Below are positions 37,939 through 51,500 of a stretch of 64,000 nucleotides of DNA, in pieces. A program made the position numbers and the translations under genes. Position 1 is the stretch's first letter; every line of letters begins with the position of its first letter. Source of the stretch: Moringa oleifera (taxonomy: Eukaryota; Streptophyta; Magnoliopsida; Brassicales; Moringaceae); NCBI GenBank assembly GCA_021397835.1, contig JAJFZO010000094.1, positions 5,556,001 to 5,620,000 of the forward strand. The letters are read 5' to 3'. The notes under the pieces are model-generated. The model had not been told where the DNA came from. It worked only from the letters and a program-made list of their open reading frames with translations, and searched no databases.

Positions 37939-39718
37939 ATGAGATTTGTGATCTCAACTCTCGTATTCCTGGTTCTGATTTCTTATACAGGTGAGCTTTT
38001 TACGTCCTGGATTTGTGCCTGTGTCGTTGAATTCCATTTATTCGGATTCTAAGACTTTTCTTCTGCGATTGCAGCTGCATACGATCCCCTGGATCCAAAT
38101 GGAAACATAACCATCAAATGGGATATCATGTCTTGGACCCCTGATGGCTATGTTGTGAGTACAATCTTACTGTCATAAAGTTTCATCTGTTTTTTTCACC
38201 AGGCATCATAGTCATCGTTAAGGTTTCAGATGAAGCAATCTCAAGTTGTATCAATAACGATGCTTATGGTGGAAATGTTTTCCTTCCAGGCTGTTGTGAC
38301 GATGAACAATTTCCAGATGTTCCGGCACATTGCGAACCCTGGCTGGACCTTGGGGTGGACATGGGCTAAGAAAGAAGTGATATGGACCATGGTGGGTGCA
38401 CAAACCACTGAACAAGGTGACTGCTCGAAGTTCAAAGGGAACATACCTCACTGCTGCAAGAAGAACCCCACGGTCGTCGACCTCCTTCCTGGTGTTCCTT
38501 ACAACCAGCAATTCTCCAACTGCTGCAAAGGTGGAGTTGTTGCAGCCTGGGGCCAAGATCCTGCCGCTTCCATCTCTCAATTCCAGGTGAGTGTTGGCTT
38601 AGCAGGCACTTCCAACAAGACCGTCAAACTCCCCAAGAACTTCACCCTGCTCGGTCCAGGGCCAGGCTACACTTGTGGCCCTGCAAAGGTTGTGCCTTCC
38701 ACCGTCTTCCTCACGCCTGATCGTCGCAGGAAGACTCAGGCCCTGAGTAAGTATTCTTGCCGCAAATGACCCATTTCATATCTTAAGTATTCTAGCTGAT
38801 CATCATCTGATCGTCGATGCAGTGACATGGAACGTGACCTGCACTTACTCACAGTTTCTAGCCAGAAAGAACCCGAGTTGCTGCGTCTCCTTCTCCTCTT
38901 TCTACAACGAAACAATAACTCCTTGCCCTTCCTGTGCCTGCGGGTGTGAGAACAGAAAGAATTGTGTCAAGTAAGCACACTTCCACGTCATCATCCTTTC
39001 CTTCCATGGATTCCACAGAGTTACAAGAGTCATGTCCAGTGTCATGAGCATCTGACCACAAATTTTGGTGGTGCAGAAGCGATTCCAAGATCCTCAGCAT
39101 GGTGGGAATTAACACTCCGAGGAAAGACCATGCCCCATTGCTCCAATGCACACACCATATGTGTCCCATTCGAGTTCATTGGCATGTCAAGCAAAACTAT
39201 AAGGATTACTGGCGTGTCAAGGTTGCGATCACCAACTTCAACTACCGGATGAACCACTCGCTCTGGTCTCTTGCTGTGCAGCATCCGAATCTGAACAACG
39301 TAACCCAAGTTTTCAGTTTCAACTACAAGCCTCTTGTTCCTTATGAATCCATAAGTGAGTGTCTAGAAAATCCTGGTACCTTTTTGCGTGCACCAGAAAT
39401 GTCTTAACATGTTCTTTTGGGATCTAAATTGCAGATGATACGGGTATGTTCTATGGGATGAAATTCTACAATGACCTGTTAATGGAAGCTGGGCCATTTG
39501 GAAATGTTCAATCAGAGGTGCTCATGCAGAAGGACAAGAACACCTTCACTTTCAAGCAGGGATGGGCGTTCCCACGGAAAGTCTACTTCAATGGGGACGA
39601 GTGCCTGCTCCCACCACCAGATACATATCCCTTTTTGCCAAATTCTGCACACAGGAACCCGTTTTCTTTCTTCCTATTAGTTTCTGTTCTGTTTTCCCTG
39701 TTGGTCACTCTCTGGTGA
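37939..39718 (+). CDS. COBL4: COBRA-like protein 4 (GPI-anchored)
   Basis: Six exons: 37939-37990, 38075-38154, 38290-38746, 38823-38970, 39077-39354, 39435-39718; total 432 aa (Arabidopsis COBL4 is 431). It has a signal peptide (MRFVISTLVFLVLISYT), then YDPLDPNGNITIKWDIMSWT and the COBRA domain, with the Cys-rich CCVSFSSFYNETITPCPSC motif. It ends in a hydrophobic tail (NPFSFFLLVSVLFSLLVTLW) expected for GPI attachment. COBL4 acts at the plasma membrane/cell wall in cellulose deposition in secondary walls (established for Arabidopsis COBL4 and rice BC1). The assignment to COBL4 rather than COB rests on MTWNVTCTYSQFLARK, the MFYGMKFYNDLLMEAGPFGN segment and the tail. The order COBL4 then mitochondrial carrier recalls At5g15630-At5g15640. 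Confidence 0.93.
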
Positions 39719-40355
39719 TTGTGCAGTCCTGATTTTTGAAGCCAAACAGATTTTGATAAATAGAGAGACTGCAAGCAGAGGCACACAAGACTCGAATTCT
39801 TTGGAAGAAGAAAGCAATAATATAGCACTGTGATTTATTTTGTCAATAGAAAAGCTTAATACAAACTCCATATTTGGGCATCCGGGTCCTTGTTCTTGCA
39901 TTTCATGGCTCCAGAGCTATAGCAGGCAAAGATACATGACAGTAGCAAAAAGACTCCTCCATCTGCCACGAACAAACTATTTATTTCGAATCAGAGTTCA
40001 CCTGAGTTGTAAAATTTGTATAATGTAAATGAAATCCGAGAGTAAAAAAAACAGTATAAATAAACTAAGATGTTAATGTCTTATTCTCCAATACATTGCC
40101 ACCGATAATTCCATCAATTCGACAAACAAGACATTTTAAGTACATCGATGAACGCGGAATACAACGGCAGCAAGAGGTCACAAGTGACAAATTCAACTGC
40201 CATTACACAAAATAGATCTGTTTCTTGACTAACAATTCGAAACCTTCAAGCCAATGACAGCAGAAAGTCGCTAAACAAAGATACATACTATTCAGTTGGC
40301 CGGCTGTAAGTCCTAAAGCTAACAGTTCCAGTCAGAAATTGTACAATGTGAGAGT
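39719..40355. other. Spacer between convergent COBRA genes
   Basis: About 640 bp between two stop codons that face each other. It must hold both 3' untranslated regions and polyadenylation sites. No ORF is supported. Confidence 0.5.
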
Positions 40356-43300
40356 TTAGGCAAATCCATGTAAGAATGCCAGTGTCGACACGAAAATCAC
40401 AAGTAAAGTCAGGGGCGATATGCACTGGCGGGAACTAGAGTTTGGCAACCATGGGTAGGCATCAGGAGGTGGCATCACACAGTTATCTCCATTGAAATAG
40501 ATCCTCCTGGGGAAAGCCCAACCTTTCTCGAAGGTAAAAGTGGATGGCTCCTTCCTGAAAAGTAGCTCCGACTGTACATTACCAAGAGGACCAGCTTGCA
40601 CGAGCAAATCGTTGTAGAACTTGACTCCCCAGAGCATTGCAGTATCATCTATTGCAAGAAAAAAAGGAAAAAAACCAAAACAGTTATAATTAAAACTCAT
40701 TCCAGTACTCAAAATTATGGTCGAGTTGTAGATGAGACTTACTTATATCAGCATAAGGAGTTAATGGCTTATAGTTGAAACTGAAAATCTGGGTCAGATT
40801 GTCAAAGTTGGGATGTTGGACGACTAAATTCCACTGCGTATAGTTCATGACATAGTTGAAATTCGTAATCGTGATCTTAACGCGCCAGTACTCCTTGTAG
40901 TTAAGCTTCACATGCCAGTGAATTCTAATGGGACACATATGGTTTGTACATTGGACAAGAGGCATCAAGCTGTTCTTCCCAGGACTTGGAACAACAGAAG
41001 CTAAATGTGGTCTGTTCGGGCTGTAAATCAATAGCAACAAATCAGGAAACAACAGATGCAAACTAACTAAATTAATATAAAAGATGCAATAGTTTTGGCC
41101 AAGAACTTACTCAATGCAACTTCCTGGCTGACTAACATTTTGGCAGCCACAAGCACATGTTGGGCAGGGCACTATTGTGTTGTTATAGAAGGATGAGAGC
41201 GAGACACAGCAAGTGGGAGTTTTCTGAGCGAGGAATTGTGAATATGTGCAGGTAACATTCCATGTCACTGCAATCCAAGAGTGTCAAACACGTTAATTAC
41301 AACATCTCTAGTGGTCTGACTCAAAACACGACTTATCAGTTCTTGATATATATGCAACTGAAGAACATGCACAGCAATAAAAGCAACGGTCACCAAACGG
41401 ATACATAGATAATCAACTTACTCAAAGCTTGCGTCATTCTCCTTTTATCTGGAGTCATGTATTTACTCGGCTTAACAATTCTGGCAGGCCCACAGGTGTA
41501 GCCAGGCCCTGGTGCCTTCAAAGTGAAGTTCTTTGGCAGCTTGACTGTCTTATTGGTAGTTCCAGCTGAACCTACACTTAGCTGGAACGAGGCTACTGCA
41601 GTAGCTGGATCTTGTGCCCATGAGTTTATCACACCCCCTTTGCAGCAGTTTGAGATCTGCTGATTGTAAGGGGTTCCTGGCAATAGATCAACAACTGTTG
41701 GATCCTTCTTACAGCAGTGTGGAATGTTCCCTTTGAATCTTGAACAATCGCCTTGCTCTGTGGTTTGACCTCCCACCATGTCCCATATCACCTCTTTCTT
41801 TGCCCACGTCCATCCCAGTGTCCACCCTGGTGCTTGGATGTGACGATATTGCTGGAAGTTGTAGATTGTAACAACAGCCTGTCATCGAATTAAGAACCAG
41901 GTTAGATACTCAATAACTGCAGGGAAAATGGAAACAAAACTCGATTGGAGATGCTGCTGCCAACAAAATTCACGATGCACTCTCATGCCCATTCAATGTG
42001 CCTTTACTTCTTAATTTATTCAAATCAATTGAAATCAATGATCAATCTTAACCAAGTTGACTTAAGGAACAATTATGAACAATAGAAACTTAGAATTTCA
42101 ATGCAACTGAAGCTTCAATTCCCAAAATGGATAAAGAATACTAGAATTCACAGCCAACAAGAACAGAATGTCTTGTACCCAAATTAGTGCTCAAGAAGTC
42201 TAATGAATGCAACTCAAAAACATCAGCAAAACATCATTCACTAATTAAAACTTCATGGAGTTCTTGAAGAAGACTTGAGTGTAAGATGAGACCTAGCTAA
42301 GGTTCCAATCAAGGGGAATTTAATTTCCCTCTTTCCAGGCTAGCTACACCAGATAGCAACATAACAACATTGTGTTGTTATTGTGAGAAGACAATGAAGA
42401 CAAGATGATTTTTTGCAGAATATGCAGATAAAATAAGAGTGTGCACCTGATAAGCACATGTGTTTTTTTCAAAAGAGTATGCAAAATGAACTAAAACTTA
42501 CCACATAACCATCAGGAGTCCAGCTTTTGATATCCCATTTGATTGTGATATTTCCATTCGGATCGAGTGCATCATAGGCTTCTGAAATAATAACAAACAC
42601 CCAAAATATTATTGAAAAAGAAAACAGAGGAGACAACCCTCTGTTTCTGATGAACAAACAAACTCGCTTTGAAGAGATTAATCTAAAAGCAGTAAGAGGA
42701 ATGAGAAATTAAACACCATAAACTTCTCAAGCTTTAATGCTTTTAAGTATACTTTTGATTTACAACAGAGATGGACTGGCACATTTATTTTATAAAATTA
42801 GATCTAATCATCCTTGAAAACCGTATAGGACTGATAGCTAAGAATGATAAGTGTTAAAAAATATATAAAAGTTAATTGTCGCATAATCTTTAGTAACTAG
42901 TACAGAGGAACAACTCAAACGTACACGTCAACTTTCACTTTTCATGCTTTGCATTTACCCATCAGCTGTACTGTTTTATTCCATTAAAAGCTGCGTAACT
43001 GTTGAAATTTCTTCAATCATCCTGCCTCTAATCATAAGAACTGCCTAGTCGGAAATGTTTACAGACTAATGATAGTGAGTCTTATAACTTTTGTCTGTTA
43101 CAAGAATTTTACTTGAAATTTAGAAACTAAATATCTATTCTGCAATCACAAGAAAACCAAGTTAATTGCTTCAACAAACCAAACTATCTAATTTTACTCG
43201 TCTTCTATATCACAAATTGGATAATGAATTCATGTGAACTAAAAATAACATCCCAATTTTAGCAAGTTCGAAAATCAAAGAGCTTGAAGTTCATGCAATT

Positions 43301-43642
43301 CAAGAAAACCCATTAACATAAACATTAGATAAAGACGGAAAGAATGCATGGCTTAAATATTCAGAACATCAAACATTGAAAGGCATCTCAACCATTACTC
43401 TAATTAGAAAAACCACAAAGCCCAAATGGCTTTAAAAAAGGGAAAAAAAATCCATGCTGATAACCAAACCCTATCAGCCCAAACAAGAAACAAGCAAAAA
43501 TCCCAAATTTTGGAAACATCAAACTAAGAAAGAAGCTGGGTAGCAAACCTGTAGTGTAGAAGCTTGAGCAAGAAAGCCAAAAGAGAAGCAAAATGATAAC
43601 TTTGGATAAGTATCTGATAATGGGTGAGAAGAAAAACCCCAT
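40356..43642 (-). CDS. COB: COBRA protein (COB/COBL1 type, GPI-anchored)
   Basis: Six exons on the minus strand: 43642-43549, 42581-42502, 41878-41422, 41267-41111, 41020-40743, 40648-40356; total 452 aa (Arabidopsis COB is 456). It starts with a signal sequence (MGFFFSPIIRYLSKVIILLL), then YDALDPNGNITIKWDIKSWT and TIYNFQQYRHIQAPGWTLGW. It continues with CCVSLSSFYNNTIVPCPTCA and NDTAMLWGVKFYNDLLVQAG and ends in a hydrophobic GPI tail (LTLLVIFVSTLAFLHGFA). COBRA guides oriented cellulose microfibril deposition in expanding cells. Exons 2, 3 and 5 are exactly the same length as in the neighbouring COBL4 gene (80, 457, 278 bp), so the two share an ancient duplication. COB and COBL1-3 are hard to separate by eye; the symbol is the best guess. 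Confidence 0.9.
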
Positions 43643-46537
43643 TTATTGTTAAGATTTCCACTCCTTGATTTCTAAGCGTCTCCTCTTGGTTAATATGAGA
43701 ATCTGTAACAGAAAAGACCAAAGGGAAAGAAAGAGAGAGAAAGAATGGTGCAAGGAACGCGGGGTGGTGAGTGGCCTTAGCTAATTCGGCCAGTTCAGTT
43801 TATGAGGACTTTAAAGTGGACTTTAAGCCCACAGTTAATTTTTTATTGCTAACTGATAACTTCATATCGGGAAAACCATCACTTTCGTTCACAGGGAAGC
43901 AAAGCCCTTCCTAGCCAATCAAGCTGCAATCTTTCTGCCGATTTCCTTATGTTCAAAATCCTCCGGCTATTCTTAATGTTCACTCAGGGCACACTTGCTT
44001 TAAACGTTTTTCTCATTCATAGAAAAAGAAAAGGAAACGTTTGTATCATTAACAAGAAAGTAGAAAAAGAAAATGAGAAAGTTTCAATCTTTTTCCCACA
44101 AATTATAAAGGGTTATCAAAGTAAACACGTATACGTATAAATACAGCTGAATCTACGTGCATGACAGTTGTTTGTGCGTGTTTAGGAAATTGACAGACTG
44201 GTGGGATGGTTTTGGCGTCGTCTCGAACTTTCCAGAGAAGAAGTTTGCAAGAGTGGAATTCTGACCTTTCCTGCCTTGAGTTTGTAACTGGTCTAGGCTT
44301 CCTCACCACGAAATCCATCGGGCTGACTCGTCTGTCATCTGGCGATCAGAACACGGCGCTGTTAGTTTAGTAAAAATGTGAGATTGGCTGGATTGTCTGC
44401 ATCGGGATTGATGGTTGTAAACAGAATGTCTCTACTTCTTTTATATATAATAATCATATATTTTTGTGTTATTAAAAAAGTAAAAAGGACAGAAAATGTT
44501 ATTTACCTAATCTGAGATTAAGTCAAATTAATTTAATTAATTATTCTGATGTGGATGGAGTTCAATGACTAGGCACGGGTTTTAGACATTAATGCCTTCT
44601 TCCCGCTTAGTGTGCTGCATTACATAAGAAACTGTTAATATTTTAATAAACTAAATTAATTCAACTTTCTTACTGTATTAAAGTTTGGACCCGACATTGG
44701 GTTAAGTTTGGACAAAAAGATTCTTACTCTCAATCATGGGCTTGGCCCATGGGTTTTATGGTGTTTGATTTTTTTTTATTTTTTAAATTTGTAAAAAAAT
44801 ATTGATTTAAATTCAACATTCAACAATTTTTAAGAAAAAATAGAATATATAATATTTTCTTAAGTGTGATTATTTAAATGCATTATCATATATATTACAC
44901 AATATATTGATAAATGATGATGGAACTCAAGTTTTTTTTAATTTAATAATTAAAATTTTTAATATTTACAATATAATTTATATTTATATTTAAAATAAAT
45001 AAAGATATATTTTTCAAATTATATCTTTAGTACCAAAACAAATTTAAATTTTTAAAAATATCGAAAAAAAAATTCAAACTTTTATATTAGATCAATACAA
45101 ATTTTTTCTAAGATTTTTTTTGTTAACAACAGTGAAGTTTTAACGAGGGATAATATCAAAATTTTATTTTTTTTCTCTTTTTCTTTTTCCTTTGTTAATT
45201 TTTTTAATTTTAATTCAAAATTTAAAGATTGAGTGGTTGAACATGAATCCCTACGATGATAGAGATAAAAGAGGAAAAAATCAAGAGGAAGATCAAAAAC
45301 AAATTTATCTTTGAATTTTTTTTTTGTTCTCTTAATTATCTCAATTCCTTTTAATTTCTTAAAAATAATTTCTTTCAAGAATTGAAAATCAAGTTCTCTC
45401 CCTTTCTCTTAAATTCCTAATAATCATTATTCATCGATAAACCCTTTCAAACAGGTAATGAATTATTAAGAGTAATACATCATTTACCATCAATTTGAAA
45501 AAAAAATTAAAAATAAAAAAATTAAAGATAAAATTACTGTCACATGAAAGAGGTAGAGAAAATTTAGTTTTCTGATCTCATTTGAAAGAAGAATATATGA
45601 AAAATTAAGAGTCGGTTATGTCATTTTTTGAACAATAAAGTTTAAGTTATAACTCAAATTATACTGCAAGATTTTTTTCGAATATTTATCTAATAAATAA
45701 TATTTAAGTAAGTGAAAAAAATCATATCATATTTGTTTTGTATTTAAATTATTTATGCATTAATTAAATTTTTTTTATTAATTTATAATTAAAATTTAGT
45801 ATAAAAATTGAAAAAACTAAATAATTAAAAAATGAGAGAGAAAAAGAAAATGAAATTTAAAAAAAAAAGAAAAGATAAACTTTTTATATATTCTTAATTT
45901 TCATTTAAGTTTAATAAATAATAAATAATATTTTATTATTTTAAATTATTTTATAAATTTCAAAAAATTTAAATGTATGATTTAATTTGGTAAAAATTAA
46001 AATTTTAAATATAAATTAAATCAATTAATACAACATAATTTAAATTAGAAATAAACTTAACATAAAGCTTTTTTTCTTAAAAAAAATGAACCCTTAATTT
46101 ATAAAATAATGTAAATTAATACAAAAACAATGATTGTGACCAGAAATCAAATAAATGTGAAATGGCTACTCGGTGGTGATTCGGACGCTGAAAATTGACC
46201 CGCGATTGGAGTCTTGGTCAGGAGCCGTGTCCTTTCATCTCACATGAAACAAAAAAAATAATATAAAAATTTTAAATAAAACATTTTCTTTTTTAGTTTT
46301 TCCGAATTTTATATTTGGTTTTTAAAATAATTCATGTTCGGGGAGTTGTTTTCGTTCCAAGAAATCTGGCTGAGCGAAACCTGCAAGAAAAGTCTTTCTC
46401 TGCCTTTTCTTGCCTGTTTATCAATTGAAAACGTTCTTCTAATCTGTTGTTATTCGTTTCTGATTTCTGAGGAAAGAGAATGCATTCTTGATTCTGTTCG
46501 AGCGATTGTTTTCTACTCAGTGCCGAGTCACCGAGTC
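43643..46537. other. Intergenic: COB and carrier upstream regions
   Basis: 43.6-44.4 kb is less AT-rich and is probably the COB leader and promoter; 44.45-46.3 kb is AT-rich without coding potential. 46.3-46.5 kb is likely the carrier 5' leader: an open frame from 46334 runs in frame into the proposed start but its N-terminal part has no family similarity. Confidence 0.45.
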
Positions 46538-48529
46538 ATGGATGCATCTAGTTCCCGAGTTCCCACGTTTGGCCAGACCGAGATTAACTGGGACAAGTAC
46601 GCATTTACTATATGGTTCATTTTATTTCTGTCTTATACTTTCACTACTCCATTTTTCTTAGTTGTCTGTCTTGATGTTAGGTTTCTTTTTAGTTGCTTTA
46701 CTCCCGGTTAGAATCATGGAAATTATAACAGAAAATGGGAATTGAAACCCTTATTTTTGGGTTCATTTATAGTTTGCATCCATTGTGATGGATATTAAAT
46801 GTTGGTGTATAGGTTTTAGGCTTTAATTTCTCATTTCTTTTGGATTATTGAGAGGGGTAGTGAAGGTTTTAAACTTTTAAGTGTTAGAATTTTTTCCTTT
46901 TTGACACATTAATCTGAATTCAACTGAAAGTTGGGTAGGAATTGTTTCCAGAAGGCAAATTCTGTGTGTGAAGTGCAAACACAAGCTGATTATATTGGTT
47001 TGCATCTGCATGCTCATTCATTTTTTGTTGTAGCATATTTCCCTTATACAAAACTTTTAATCAGTGGCTCTATGTGATGGGAAGCTTAATGTTAGAAGAT
47101 GAGTGTGACTGGAACAAGGAGATCAAGATGAAAGAACGGCAATATTAGATACAGTGAAATGTAACCAAGAATTGCTCCATAAGTCAGCTTGTCACATTTG
47201 AGACTAAGTTGAGGGGAATATTCTCTTAATCGTTTGGCATGCATAATGTAGGCTCAGGAATGCACTTGCATGAAAGAATGATTTATTTTCAAGCTAAGCG
47301 AAAAAAGGGGATAAAGTAAGGCCACACAGACTACATAGGTTGAAGTAGCTTGAAAAGATGTGATTTTGGTAAGCAATAGAATTCATATAATTCACCCATT
47401 GGTTTCTAAGACGATTGAATTGATTTGGAACAATGAATTTTTATTATAAATTGTTTAGTTAGACGAGCGAAATTTTGTTTAGGTATTTGAAAGAAGTTGT
47501 TCAATTAATTTTGAAGAATGTTACTTTCTGTTTATATGAACAGGAGAAATTTGGGTTCTACTTCTCTTTCCTTCTTTCCTTGTTCTCTTCCTTCTACCTG
47601 AGCTTCCAAAGTCAACACCAGATCTAACTGAATTAGTAACCTTTACATCTCTTCAGTGGACTAGTGTTTTTTCATTTTTTTCCCCCAAGTTTGTGGTCAT
47701 TTAGCCTTTCCTATTCCTTTCGCACATCAGGGATTGTGGTCCAAGTGAAGCTTATTATACACATCATCTTCAACCCTCTCTATTCCCTGATTTATCTTGT
47801 TATTTCAAATTTATAACTATTGTGCTGATTATTTCACCTTTTTGTGCAGGCTTGATAAAACAAAGTTTTATGTCGTGGGAGCTGGCCTTTTTACTGGGGT
47901 GACAGTGGCACTGTACCCTGTCTCTGTTGTAAAAACCAGGCTTCAGGTTGCTTCAAAGGACATAGCTGAAAGAAATGCATTTTCTGTTGTTAGAGGCATA
48001 TTGAGAACAGATGGGATTCCTGGTTTGTACAGAGGATTTGGTACAGTCATCACAGGTGCAATTCCTGCAAGGATCATATTTCTTACCACATTAGAGACCA
48101 CAAAAGTCGCTACTTTCAAGATGGTTGAACCATTTAAGTTATCTGAACCTACACAGGCAGCCATAGCAAATGGTGTTGCTGGCATGTCAGCATCACTTTT
48201 TTCTCAAGGGGTGTTTGTTCCAATTGATGTGGTATGCAGGTCATGTCTTCATATCAGTATTTTACCCATTATCATGATATTATCTTGGTGTTTATGCTCA
48301 AAACTTTCTGCATGCCTCTCAGGGAAGTGTGTATGCCCTTGTCTGTGCTATATACGCTTCAACTCTTTCTGGCTTTATGAACTAAAAACAGTTAGAATAT
48401 GTTCTTTGAATATATTGGCTCATTAATGAGCGAAAAATTGTAGTCATAATATGATTCTGGTTGACAAGGAATTCTGCATTTAAAGTTGTTTTTCGACCTA
48501 TTTAGACTTGGAATAAGATCTAGCTACTT

Positions 48530-48571
<42 letters not shown>

Positions 48572-51500
48572 ACATGTGTAGGAGTGGATATGCACACACA
48601 CACACACACAGAGGAAAAATATCGGAGATGCTAAAGTTATCTTTACCACATCTCTTTCAGGTGAGTCAGAAGTTGATGGTTCAAGGATACTCGGGGCATG
48701 CAAAGTATAGTGGGGGTCTGGATGTTGCTCGTAAAGTTATAAAGTCTGATGGCATCCGCGGGCTATACAGGGGGTTCGGTCTATCTGTTATGACTTATTC
48801 CCCATCAAGTGCTGTATGGTGGGCAAGTTATGGTTCAAGCCAACGTGTTATCTGGAGGTGAGATAATTGCTAAATTGTGAATGTCATGATTTGCCTTTAG
48901 AGTTTGGGTTGGAGTTGGAGATTTCATTTACTATTTAAATCAAAGGAATTATATTTTGGAAATCTATTTCAGTTTTTGATTGTCAATTCTTCCATGTGCT
49001 TCATGAGGGCTGGCTAAAGCCAATAGCAAATTGTAAATTAGAATGCTAATAAGGGCAATGTTCAGGAAGGAGGAAATTGGGAGGACAGAATTGGCTTATT
49101 TGAATCACGTGGTTTAACAGATATTTTGACAAGCAGTTCAGGAAAACTCCAGGTTATCAGGATAGGCTGTATGATAATTGGGATGATGAACTTCTGATGC
49201 ATCAAATGTTCATCTCCAATCATTTGGCTTATCCATTTGTTGCCTAGTTAACTTTCATTCACTGAACTTCTATTTTTGGCAGTCTCTTGGGCCATGGTGC
49301 TGACTCTAAGGATGCTGCTCCAAGCCAGTTGAAAATAGTGTTAGTTCAAGCCTCTGGAGGAATAATTGCTGGTGCAACAGCATCCATAATCACAACCCCG
49401 TTGGACACAATTAAAACTCGCTTGCAGGTATCCATCACATTTAGTAGACATAAAACTATCTACATCATTTCCGCATTTTGGTAATGAAGCGTATCACTTT
49501 TTTTTTTTTTTTGGGGGACCCAATCTTGTTGTTAACCTATCAAAAAGGAAAAGGGGGAAAACGAGAAACAAAGAAGAGAACTCGTTGTAATGTAATGGTA
49601 AATGGTATGTAACAAACCCAAATTTCCAAATCCTCATCCTACTACCATACCCTTATGAATGACATTTTTTTTGAATAAGAAATTACGGTCTGATAGATGG
49701 TCGATGAGTATGTAGACAGGTGGTTAAATTCAGAAAGCATATCTGATGAAACAGGATGCTGAGAGACGTTTTTGCTATGTAATTAACTGAGGATTAGTCA
49801 AATTCCCTTGAGTTTCGATGTCTAAGAAGAGTGATAACATTGAAAAGCATATTTGTTAAACATGTTATGTTCAGTTACATTTTTTCTTTTGATGGGAAAA
49901 TATGTTTTATATTTTCTTAATTTTTGGTATATTTTTGAGTTGGCGCTTTGAAAGTTGATTGGCTGAATTGACTGATTTGCTTGTTGTATGCTTTCAAGAC
50001 CGCATGGTATGAGTTGCTTGAGGTTCTCCCTCCTCCGTCTAGATCCCCAGGAAGCTTAATATAGCAGCGTTTTTATTTTTATATTATTTGGATTTCCAAG
50101 ACATATGCACATTTCTCAATCACCCCCAGCTCAATGTATGTGTGCTTGTTTTACTGCAAGCTACTAGATTGATTTGACATTCTTTTGATGAATGAGTTAA
50201 AAATATTAGGTATATCTTTAAACTATAACTTAGAGCAGAATGAATCAGTAAATTCTAATGGCTTGCATTGGCATGTCTCTTCTTTCTCACCGTTCCTATC
50301 TATTATGACCAAATTCTGGTTAATCATTTGCAGTTGTTTCTCTTTTTACCTCCCTGATCCAGACTATTCCATTGCTTTTCTCTTGCCCTTCTCACTCTCC
50401 AATCAAATGATTTTGTTACAATAGCGCATTTACTGGTCTTTAACCCACATTCTGAACCATTTAATTGATGCTCCCTTGGCAAGTATGACTGTAAAGTACA
50501 GTATAAGATATTTTTTAAAAAATGGAAGAAGATAGAAAAGCATTGTTTAGAAGTATCCAACAGTCAAATATCAAAGCTTACAAGATATTCCTTCATTGAC
50601 ATCATCAATTAATTTGTTGGTCTAGGCCATGAGCAAAATACTTATGGAGATGTGAATTATCTAAACAGTTATCATGTGTAAGGTGAAGCTTGTGAGAATT
50701 ATTCCTTGAATTAAAGCTAGGTCATATACCTGCCTTTTTTAATTTTTTTTTTTCCCTCATATAATCTTCTATCCTAAGACTTATACTGTATTCTGCTGTG
50801 TTTAAAGATGCATCCTAGTAACTGCTCGACTTTTTCTTTCTTTTCTTTTTTCTTTTTTTTCTTTCTTTATCCATCTTGGCTGTTTATTTGTTTTAGGTCA
50901 TGGGACATGAAAAGAGACCCTCTACAAGACAAGTTATTAGAAACCTAGTTTCTGATGAAGGTTGGAAAGGGTTCTACAGAGGCTTGGGTCCAAGATTTTT
51001 CAGCATGTCAGCATGGGGAACATCCATGATATTAGCATATGAATATTTGAGTATGGACTCTTTCTTCTTTTTACCATTATATTCTGGAGTGTTTTATTGC
51101 AAGTCTCATCACTTTAATTTGTGGATCTTGATAACTAACTTCATCCCATATCACTATTGCGTTTATTCTTTTACCCATCAACTCATCAGACACATCTCTA
51201 AGGCCCTGGTTTTGCAATATTCTGGATATTTTGGAACCTGGGAGCATTAACCTGTTGGGTTCGGTATAGTTAAGAGTATTATTTGCTTCATCTTCATTTT
51301 TTCCCTTCTAAAGTAACAGATTGTTTTGTCATGGCTCTTTGTTGATCTGTTTATATCATTGAATGAGTAGTAGTTTGTATGTGGTGAACATTGTTCACTG
51401 GTATCTCCTCTCATATATGGTTAGCAACAATCGGTTTGAAATGAATAAGTAATTTAACTGTTTCATATTACGTGACATTTGCTGAACAAACAACTAAATG

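Noticed and set aside
43524..43721. Upstream ATG frame overlapping COB exon 1
   Set aside because: It is out of frame with the COBRA protein; the start at 43642 gives a proper signal peptide.
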